Assembly: GCA_030618505.1 (NCBI GenBank)
Contig: JAUXDF010000246.1
Coordinates: forward strand, 1 to 5,329
Length of the DNA: 5,329 nucleotides
DNA from: Spongiibacteraceae bacterium
GTDB taxonomy: Bacteria > Pseudomonadota > Gammaproteobacteria > Pseudomonadales > PIVM01
Reading direction: 5' to 3'
Part shown: positions 1 through 5,329 of the stretch, piece after piece
Numbering within the stretch: the stretch's first letter is position 1
How the letters are laid out: each line of letters opens with the position of its first letter
Position numbers and translations under genes: made by a program
Notes under the pieces: generated by a model
Seen by the model: only the letters and a program-made list of their open reading frames with translations
Told to the model about the DNA's origin: nothing
Databases searched by the model: none

Positions 1-1
1 A

Positions 2-2671
2 ATGTCTGATCTGCTAAAAATTGGCGCCAGCGGAATCAACGCTTATCAAAATGCCTTAACGGTTACCGGTAATAATATAACCAAAGCCAATGTGGAGGGT
101 TATAGCCGACAGGAAGTGACTTTAGCGGCTCAGACAGCTCAACAGTTTGGTGCTGGTTATATCGGCACCGGTGTTATTAATGATGGCGTACGTCGTATTT
201 CTGATGACTTTTTGGTAGGACAACTTCGACAAGACACCTCTGCATTTCATAATCTCGATACCTATCTTTCTAATATTGAACAAATTGATTCCTTATTGGC
301 CAATCCGTCAACCGGTCTTACCGCAGGGATGGAGAATTTTTTCAAGGCGGTTGAAAGTGGCGCGCAGAACCCCTCTTCGATTCCCGCCAGGCAATCCGTA
401 TTGTCGGAAGCCGAAGGCATGATAGAGCGCTTTCGTACGCTGGGTGATCGATTAAACGACCAGAACGATATTATTAATCAGCAGTTAGGTTCATTGTCTA
501 AGCAGATATCCGCGTTAGCAACGGGAATTGCCGCCCTTAATGATGCGATTGCCAAAGCTGGTGGTAGTAGTTTGGGTGATCAGCCCAATGACCTGTTGGA
601 CCAGCGTGATGAAAAGCTAAAGGAATTGGCGAGGCTGGTTTCGGTGACGGTGACTCAACAGGATGGCGGCTTTATTAATGTATTCATCGGTAATGGGCAG
701 GCGCTGGTGATTGGTACTCGTGCTAACGAATTAGTGGCCCAGGGAGGCGTGACCGATCCATTTCGCTTTGATCTTGGTTTTGTTCAGGGAGTTACATTTC
801 AAGCGGTGAGTCAGGATCTTAATGGCGGAGAGTTAGGCGGCTTGCTGAATTTTCGTAGCAACGTGCTGGATCGCTCCTTTAATGAGATTGGACGTATCGC
901 CCTGGCCATGACTGAGGAAATCAATAAGGTACAAAATATCGGTCTTGATCTTGAGGGCAATTTTGGCACAGATTTTTTTGTTGATATCAATAATCCTGAA
1001 GTGATGGTTGATCGTGTGGTTGCCAGCCGGGATAACGCCTTGCCGGATGATCGGGTGGTGACGGTAGAAATTCTTGATACCCGTGAAATTACTACCAGTG
1101 ATTATATTCTTGAAATGAAAGCGGGTGCCGCCTTCACCGTTACCCGTATGAGTGATGATACTGAAGTGTTTCGGGGAGTATCCAGTGGATTTTTCCCCCT
1201 TAATGTTGAGCTTGATGGTTTGAGTATCGTGCTGGAAAGTGGCAGCTTTCAAACGGGAGATAAGTTCCTGATTCAGCCTACCCGCCAAGCCGCACTTAAT
1301 ATTGAGATGGCGATAACGCGAACGCAGGAAATTGCTTTTGCCTTTCCCATTAGTATGGATGCCAGTTTAGGGAATGTCGGTAACGGCTTGATCTCCCAAG
1401 GTGAGATGCTGAGCATTCATCAAGCCGATGGCAGCACACTGTTAGATACCTTTGCAGTGCCGGGGCAACTGTCACCCCCGATGATTATTCGTTTTACCTC
1501 ATCGACAAGTTACGATGTTCTGGATAACACCGACCCAGCCAATCCGGTTGATCTACAGCCGCCGATGCGCAGCCGTGTTTATTTTCCCGGACAGGTTAAT
1601 GAGGTATTTAGCCGCGACCCCAATCAAACCAGAGTGAGCAGTGATACGGCAATAAACAATACGGTAGTCGCCGGAGCTAGCAATGGTTTTCCGCTAGAGA
1701 CCTTGACGATTACCACCATTGATCCTGATAGCGGTATACCAAGCAGTCAAACGGCAACGCTTTTGGCAGATGCAACGGCCAAGCAAGCGGCTGAGGCAAT
1801 TGCTCAGCTGGCCGGCGTGTCCGCTGTTGCTGATACCAGTATGGTATTGCAAGTGACTGATGTAGCTGCAGGTTTGATGACCGTTACGCTTAATGGTGTG
1901 GATCTCACCGACCCGGTCCTTGGGGTTGTACCCGTACCGATTACGGTGGATTTTATTCGAGATCGTATTAATGGTAGTGGCGTGTTAGCACTCGATGGTA
2001 TTGTGGCCACTAGCGATGGAATAAATCTTACGGTTCGATCAACGACTGGAGAGGATCTTAGCTTTGCGGTGACCGGTGGTGGAGCTGGGGATCAGCTGGA
2101 TATTTCCCAGGCCAACGGTCAAACGGCTCTGGGAGCAACAACCGTCGCCGTGCTAGGTACTGCAACTGTGGGTGGTGTTGTGGCTGTGGATATGGCTGAT
2201 AGTGGTTATATGAACTCCAGTATCGCTGCTGATGCAGGGCGTTTTGCCTCGATCTCCCTGGCACAAAATACTTATAAGGGCTTTCAGGTTGCCTTGACCG
2301 GCACGCCTGCTTTAGGCGATGAATTTTCCATTGGTTTTAATACCGATGGCACATCCGATAATCGTAATAGCGTGGCACTGGCTGCATTGGCCAAGGCCTC
2401 AACCATACAAAATAGCGGCATCTCCTTTCAGGAAGCTTACGGTCAGCTGGTTGGATTTATTGGCACGGATACGGCGCAAATGCGCATCAATCAAGAAGCC
2501 AGTGAAGCGTTATTGCGACAATCACAAGCCAATCGCGATTCTCTTTCCGGGGTGAACCTTGATGAGGAAGCTGCCAGGTTGATACAATTTGAACAAGCTT
2601 ACAACGCGGCGGCCCAGGTTGTTAATGTTGCCCGGCAAATTTTTGACTCACTGCTGAATGCGGTGAGGTAG
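2..2671 (+). CDS. flgK: Flagellar hook-associated protein 1 (FlgK), long form
   Basis: FlgK is exported by the flagellar type III apparatus and assembles on the distal end of the hook as the first of two junction rings joining hook to filament. Seen here: the N-terminal rod/hook-family motif (LLKIGASGINA at residues 4-14, NNITKANVEGYSRQEV at 24-39), the FlgK motif DLLDQRDEKL at about 197-206, a strand-rich middle with GDKFLIQPTR at 419-428, a second GDEF at 772-775 followed by SDNRNSVALA from 785, and the C-terminal FlgK signature SGVNLDEEAARL from 849, ending in LLNAVR. The terminal parts form the coiled-coil export and assembly core. At 889 residues it is far longer than Salmonella FlgK (about 550); the excess lies roughly between residues 430 and 770. 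The start at base 2 matches the family N-terminus exactly, so the gene looks complete, but its ribosome binding site lies outside the window. It is followed by flgL after 153 bases, as in typical flg operons. Confidence 0.97.
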   Translation: MSDLLKIGASGINAYQNALTVTGNNITKANVEGYSRQEVTLAAQTAQQFGAGYIGTGVINDGVRRISDDFLVGQLRQDTSAFHNLDTYLSNIEQIDSLLANPSTGLTAGMENFFKAVESGAQNPSSIPARQSVLSEAEGMIERFRTLGDRLNDQNDIINQQLGSLSKQISALATGIAALNDAIAKAGGSSLGDQPNDLLDQRDEKLKELARLVSVTVTQQDGGFINVFIGNGQALVIGTRANELVAQGGVTDPFRFDLGFVQGVTFQAVSQDLNGGELGGLLNFRSNVLDRSFNEIGRIALAMTEEINKVQNIGLDLEGNFGTDFFVDINNPEVMVDRVVASRDNALPDDRVVTVEILDTREITTSDYILEMKAGAAFTVTRMSDDTEVFRGVSSGFFPLNVELDGLSIVLESGSFQTGDKFLIQPTRQAALNIEMAITRTQEIAFAFPISMDASLGNVGNGLISQGEMLSIHQADGSTLLDTFAVPGQLSPPMIIRFTSSTSYDVLDNTDPANPVDLQPPMRSRVYFPGQVNEVFSRDPNQTRVSSDTAINNTVVAGASNGFPLETLTITTIDPDSGIPSSQTATLLADATAKQAAEAIAQLAGVSAVADTSMVLQVTDVAAGLMTVTLNGVDLTDPVLGVVPVPITVDFIRDRINGSGVLALDGIVATSDGINLTVRSTTGEDLSFAVTGGGAGDQLDISQANGQTALGATTVAVLGTATVGGVVAVDMADSGYMNSSIAADAGRFASISLAQNTYKGFQVALTGTPALGDEFSIGFNTDGTSDNRNSVALAALAKASTIQNSGISFQEAYGQLVGFIGTDTAQMRINQEASEALLRQSQANRDSLSGVNLDEEAARLIQFEQAYNAAAQVVNVARQIFDSLLNAVR

Positions 2672-2682
2672 GGTGCGGATTA

Positions 2683-2788
2683 CGGCTTTAATCCCTTCTC
2701 CTGGGGGAGAAGGTTAGGATGAGGGGCTCATAAATAAGAAGACCACCCTCACCCCAGCCCTCTCCCTCAGGAGAGGGGGTTAAAGGCG
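2683..2788. repeat. Imperfect long inverted repeat of two GC-rich hairpins between flgK and flgL
   Basis: Two arms of about 43 bases (2683-2725 and 2746-2788) are reverse complements at about 35 of 43 positions by hand alignment, separated by a 20-base spacer. Each arm also contains its own hairpin with an 8-base-pair stem and 4-base loop: CCTTCTCC/GGAGAAGG at 2694-2713 and CCCTCTCC/GGAGAGGG at 2758-2777. The flanking GGTTAGGATGAGGG and its counterpart CCCTCACCCCAGCC resemble a REP/MITE-like palindromic repeat that I recall as dispersed in many proteobacterial genomes; that family link is from memory. Neither hairpin is followed by a T-run, so it is not a canonical intrinsic terminator. In an flgK-flgL transcript it could fold into a stable structure affecting mRNA decay or relative expression of the two genes, which is inference. 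No transposase or clear target-site duplication is seen. Confidence 0.85.
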
Positions 2789-2812
2789 CCATTTAGGTAA
2801 GACAGGAATGAT

Positions 2813-2816
2813 GGAG
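2813..2816 (+). promoter_or_regulatory. Ribosome binding site of flgL
   Basis: GGAG lies 8 bases before the ATG at 2825, a normal Shine-Dalgarno spacing. It sits about 25 bases downstream of the inverted repeat, so the repeat does not bury it. This supports the chosen flgL start and independent translation initiation despite the long spacer after flgK. Confidence 0.75.
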
Positions 2817-2824
2817 ATTAAAAC

Positions 2825-4060
2825 ATGAGAATCTCAACACTGCAGGCATTTTCTATTGGCCTTAATGGCATTAGCGATGTCTCAGGTCAGAGCATAAAAA
2901 CGCAAAACCAGATTTCAACCGGTAAGCGGATAATCAATCCCTCTGATGATCCGGTGGCTTCGGCGCGCGTGTTACAGCTTAATCAGGATAAAGCCCAGCG
3001 TGATCAGTTTATTAGTAATATTGATAGCTCCACCGGCGCCCTGGAATTGGAAGAGCAGTATTTAGAGTCTGCTTATGAAATCATTATTCGTATCCGGGAA
3101 TTAGCAATTCAGGCAGGGAATGGCGCATACACAATCGTGGAGCGACATTCAATTGCTGAAGAAGTGGAAGTTCGCATGGAGGAGTTGGTTGATCTGATGA
3201 ACTCCAGGGATATCAATGGCGATTATCTCTTTGCTGGTTTCAAAGGGGATACGCAACCTTTTGTAAAGACGGATAGCGGTAGCTATGATTACGAGGGAGA
3301 TGAAGGGCAGCGATTTGTTTCTATATCAAGCAGTACGACTATTGCAGTGAGTGATTCTGGTAAAGCTGTCTTTGAGGATATTCCCAGCGCACAAAATTCT
3401 TTTTTTACTGCTGCCAGTCCGAATAATACTGCCGATCCAGCAGCATTTATTACTCAAGGGATAGTGGTTGATCAGGCAGCTTATGATGCGTTTTATCCTG
3501 AAGATATGCTGATCACCTTTAATGATCCGACAGCTGTTGTACCTGCTCAGGCAAACTACTCCATTACACAAAAGTCTGATGGTCGTTCTGTCGTATCAAA
3601 TGTTCCCTTTACCAGTGGTGATCAGATACTTGTCAATGGTGTTGATGTTGCAATTAACGGCACACCCAATGTGGCAGATACGTTTTTTGTAGAGTCCACG
3701 GCCAAGCAGGGCTTGTTGACTACTATTGGTCGCTTGGTTGAGGGTTTACGCATGCTTGGTGATCATCAGCAGGCTGAGCGTGATGAGCTGCTTGGTTCTT
3801 CTCTGGCTAATCTTGACAATGCCCAAATCAGTATTTCACAGGTTCAATCTCAAATTGGTGGCCGGCTAAATACGCTGGATAGTGTTCGCGACCTGTTGTC
3901 GCAAGTTGATGTCACCTCTCAGGCGATTCTTTCTGAATTGCAAGATCTGGATTATGCAGAAGCCCTCAGCAGGCTGAGTTTTGAAACCTTCATTCTTGAA
4001 GCTGCCCAACAAAGTTATGTTAAGGTAGCCAACCTTTCGTTGTTTAACTTTCTTCGTTAG
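2825..4060 (+). CDS. flgL: Flagellar hook-associated protein 3 (FlgL)
   Basis: FlgL is the second junction protein. It assembles on FlgK and presents the surface on which flagellin subunits polymerise under the FliD cap. It belongs to the flagellin superfamily and is exported through the flagellar type III apparatus. Seen here: the flagellin-like N-terminus with the hallmark NPSDDPVASARVL (about residues 38-50), a long helical segment, DYLFAGFKG at 133-141, the FlgL-type segment YDYEGDEGQR at 154-163, and the C-terminal helix with LDYAEALSRL from 375, then EAAQQSYVKV and the final LSLFNFLR. At 411 residues it is longer than enteric FlgL (317), as is common in pseudomonads and marine gammaproteobacteria; the extra residues lie in the variable middle (about 170-320). 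The ATG at 2825 has a GGAG site 8 bases upstream. It is very probably cotranscribed with flgK, since no promoter is recognisable in the spacer. Confidence 0.97.
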   Translation: MRISTLQAFSIGLNGISDVSGQSIKTQNQISTGKRIINPSDDPVASARVLQLNQDKAQRDQFISNIDSSTGALELEEQYLESAYEIIIRIRELAIQAGNGAYTIVERHSIAEEVEVRMEELVDLMNSRDINGDYLFAGFKGDTQPFVKTDSGSYDYEGDEGQRFVSISSSTTIAVSDSGKAVFEDIPSAQNSFFTAASPNNTADPAAFITQGIVVDQAAYDAFYPEDMLITFNDPTAVVPAQANYSITQKSDGRSVVSNVPFTSGDQILVNGVDVAINGTPNVADTFFVESTAKQGLLTTIGRLVEGLRMLGDHQQAERDELLGSSLANLDNAQISISQVQSQIGGRLNTLDSVRDLLSQVDVTSQAILSELQDLDYAEALSRLSFETFILEAAQQSYVKVANLSLFNFLR

Positions 4061-4199
4061 TGTCTATTCGCAAGGCAAACCACAAAAATTGTATTGGGTT
4101 TTAGCTTGAGCTGAAAAATTGCTGCCAAGAGGGGGAGGAAGCCCCGTTTTATGGGGCGGTGTGCTTATGGGAGAGAGGGAGTTCTAAAATCTGCGCTTA
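4061..4199. other. Spacer between the convergent flgL and TPR genes
   Basis: This 139-base stretch separates the stop of flgL from the stop of the minus-strand TPR gene. Apart from the small hairpin at 4141-4157 I see no gene or promoter in it. There is no strong plus-strand intrinsic terminator (stem followed by a T-run) for flgL, so flgL transcription may end by Rho or read into the antisense strand of the TPR gene. The minus-strand extension past the TPR stop shows no recognisable continuation of that protein. Confidence 0.6.
4141..4157 (-). terminator. Possible weak intrinsic terminator of the TPR gene
   Basis: A GCCCC/GGGGC stem of 5 base pairs encloses a 7-base loop, 43 bases past the minus-strand stop. 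Read on the minus strand it is followed by a pyrimidine tail, TTCCTCCCCCTCTT, which contains too few T residues for a strong intrinsic terminator. On the plus strand there is no T-tract at all. The position fits a terminator for the TPR gene, but the call is tentative. Confidence 0.3.
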
Positions 4200-5213
4200 C
4201 TAGAAACTTTGCGCCATTAGAGCCTGAGTTGCCAGCGGCCAATCAGCCAGCTTGAAAGCCTTAATATGATTTTTGAAAAGACTGTTATTGAGATTGCCAT
4301 ACATAGAGGTGAGCAATAGCGCGCCGATCACATCGCTTGTTGTGCAATCGGGTTCATCAAAGTGGGTTTGCAGCTGCTGATAAACACTAGTCAGAATCTT
4401 CTCATCAGCATCACTTTTCTGCAGGCTTGTCTGGGTGCTTTTTGTCTGCTGAATGCCAATGCCAATAATCAAGGGAAGGTATTTGTCATCAATTGATTTT
4501 TCCTGGATGCTTTTGCTGAAAATCGCACTGCGAGCAGTGCTAACGATACCGGAAAGGAATTTGTCCTTTAGATCGCAGTGACTTAAAACATCGATCAGCA
4601 AACGGTCATCAAAAATATCGTCGGCGGAGGCGTCGTCTTTACAAAAAAGGCGATACTTTTCACATAACAGGGAAGTGGCGAGAGGTGCCAGACGCTCGTA
4701 ATCGATGTTGGCAAACTCAAAGAAACTGATCAGGTCACTTTCAAGATTTGGCAAATAATTGTCTGCAAGCAGATGTTCAGAGCAATTCAACAGGCCCTCT
4801 TGAACATGCTGGTTGATAATGCCTTTATGAAACAATGTGCGGTATTGGGCAAATGCAGAACCGATATCACCTTCCAGTAAAGTAGTGTAGGCCAAAGAGA
4901 TCTGAACTTTTTCTGCAGCTTCGGGTTGGTTGGCGACAAGGTTAAGATAATCACGCGCCTGTTGAATATTATTTTCAGCCAGATAAGTGTATGCCAGATT
5001 GATGACTGTCGTGGCATCATTTTGGTTTATTTCCAGCGCCTGGTTAAAGTGGCGCTTGGCAGTGGATAGCTGATGTGAATCGAGAGCGATCCGCCCCATG
5101 ATATTCAGCGCCTCGACGTTACTCTTATCTAATCCAGCATTATCGAGATGCTTCTTTGCAAAAGCAGAGTGGCTTTCAGATTCATAAGGCCGGTTTTGTT
5201 CTCTTGTATTCAT
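4200..5213 (-). CDS. TPR-repeat protein, probably a flagellum-associated accessory protein
   Basis: This is a 337-residue soluble protein with no signal peptide or membrane segment, so it is probably cytoplasmic. Residues about 33-134 form roughly three tetratricopeptide repeats; residues 33-66 (MGRIALDSHQLSTAKRHFNQ within it) and 67-100 (NLAYTYLAENNIQQARDYL within it) are the clearest, and such repeats make protein-binding helical scaffolds. Residues about 150-337 are predicted helical and carry spaced features (LLIDVL, DDKYLPLI, IQQ, DADEK, LLLTSMY, DWPLATQ) that resemble the linker region of TPR-SAM methyltransferase fusion proteins; no methyltransferase domain follows. The ATG at 5213 is chosen because AAAGGA lies 6 bases upstream. 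The gene ends in tandem stops, TAG then TAA. It is convergent with flgL and preceded by a sigma-54-type promoter match, suggesting flagellar-regulon expression. A role in flagellin modification or as a chaperone-like adaptor is conjecture; the specific function is unknown. Confidence 0.88.
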   Translation of the reverse strand: MNTREQNRPYESESHSAFAKKHLDNAGLDKSNVEALNIMGRIALDSHQLSTAKRHFNQALEINQNDATTVINLAYTYLAENNIQQARDYLNLVANQPEAAEKVQISLAYTTLLEGDIGSAFAQYRTLFHKGIINQHVQEGLLNCSEHLLADNYLPNLESDLISFFEFANIDYERLAPLATSLLCEKYRLFCKDDASADDIFDDRLLIDVLSHCDLKDKFLSGIVSTARSAIFSKSIQEKSIDDKYLPLIIGIGIQQTKSTQTSLQKSDADEKILTSVYQQLQTHFDEPDCTTSDVIGALLLTSMYGNLNNSLFKNHIKAFKLADWPLATQALMAQSF

Positions 5214-5219
5214 GGTAAT

Positions 5220-5225
5220 TCCTTT
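5220..5225 (-). promoter_or_regulatory. Ribosome binding site of the TPR gene
   Basis: On the minus strand AAAGGA precedes the ATG at 5213 with a 6-base spacer, a good Shine-Dalgarno match that decides the start. Just upstream in the leader, TGCTC and GAGCA (5241-5245 and 5226-5230) could form a small stem with a 10-base loop directly beside the site; whether it matters for translation is unknown. Confidence 0.75.
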
Positions 5226-5276
5226 TGCTCGAAATGGACTGAGCAGTTTTGCTTTTTTTAAAGGTACAGCTGTCTA

Positions 5277-5292
5277 AGCACAAGTCGCGCCA
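5277..5292 (-). promoter_or_regulatory. Putative sigma-54 (RpoN) -24/-12 promoter of the TPR gene
   Basis: The minus strand reads TGGCGCG, ACTT, GTGCT. Compared with the RpoN consensus TGGCACG-N4-TTGCW this differs at two non-invariant positions and keeps the essential GG and GC dinucleotides exactly 10 bases apart (GG at 5291-5290, GC at 5279-5278). Transcription would start near 5266, giving a leader of about 50 bases before the ATG. RpoN with enhancer-binding proteins such as FleQ/FlrA or FleR/FlrC drives many flagellar genes in polarly flagellated gammaproteobacteria. Activator sites would lie further upstream, mostly outside the window. Evidence is sequence match, direction and position only. 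Confidence 0.65.
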
Positions 5293-5329
5293 ATTTTTAT
5301 TTGTCGGGCTAAGTTGATTTATTTAATGG

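Noticed and set aside
833..1288. 151-codon open frame on the minus strand within flgK
   Set aside because: It lies wholly inside a clear flgK reading frame, has no recognisable domain or supporting ribosome binding site, and its composition is what an antisense shadow would give. The other short frames within flgK, flgL and the TPR gene were rejected for the same reason.
2694..2777. The two GC-rich hairpins as Rho-independent terminators after flgK
   Set aside because: Neither stem is followed by a T-run on either strand, flgL directly downstream has no visible promoter of its own, and the paired inverted layout fits an interspersed repeat better.
4087..4120. TTTTAGC/GCTGAAAA imperfect stem downstream of flgL as its terminator
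   Set aside because: The stem is AT-rich with a bulge, has a very small loop and is not followed by a T-tract.
5226..5257. Plus-strand terminator: TGCTC/GAGCA stem followed by a T-rich stretch
   Set aside because: The stem is only 5 base pairs with a 10-base loop, and no plus-strand gene ends nearby. The sequence lies in the leader of the minus-strand TPR gene, so the T-rich tract is probably incidental.
5326..5329. ATG near the right edge as the start of a divergent plus-strand gene
   Set aside because: No Shine-Dalgarno sequence precedes it and only four bases are visible, so it cannot be supported.

Overview
The window holds the 3' end of a flagellar hook-filament junction operon, followed by an opposing accessory gene. 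The two large plus-strand genes are flgK (2-2671) and flgL (2825-4060). They encode the two hook-filament junction proteins, in their usual order at the distal end of an flg operon. Both carry the canonical N- and C-terminal signatures, and both are longer than their enteric counterparts because of extra material in the middle, surface-exposed domains. The sequence style suggests a polarly flagellated, probably aquatic or marine gammaproteobacterium: long FlgK, a sigma-54-type promoter, intermediate base composition, and an interspersed palindrome of the CCCTCTCC/GGAGAGGG type. That placement is an inference from family resemblance, not a search result.

Layout: (1) 2-2671, flgK, whose start lies almost at the window edge, so its upstream signals are not visible. 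(2) 2672-2824, a 153-base flgK-flgL spacer, most of which is a double-hairpin inverted repeat (about 2683-2788), followed by the flgL ribosome binding site. (3) 2825-4060, flgL. (4) 4061-4199, a short spacer between convergent genes, with one small GC-rich hairpin that could end minus-strand transcription. (5) 4200-5213, minus strand, a 337-residue TPR protein ending in tandem stop codons. (6) 5214-5329, its leader, with a good AAAGGA ribosome binding site and a GG-N10-GC sigma-54 (-24/-12) promoter match reading towards the gene.

FlgK caps the hook and FlgL follows it, forming the adaptor on which the filament grows. The TPR protein is not a known structural flagellar part. Its sigma-54-type promoter and its position beside flgL suggest it is expressed with the flagellar regulon, possibly for flagellin modification or another accessory task. 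Its C-terminal half resembles the helical region that precedes the catalytic domain in TPR-methyltransferase fusion proteins, but no catalytic domain follows. This gene and its promoter are the most interesting part of the window. I see no RNA genes, CRISPR arrays, insertion sequences or broken genes.
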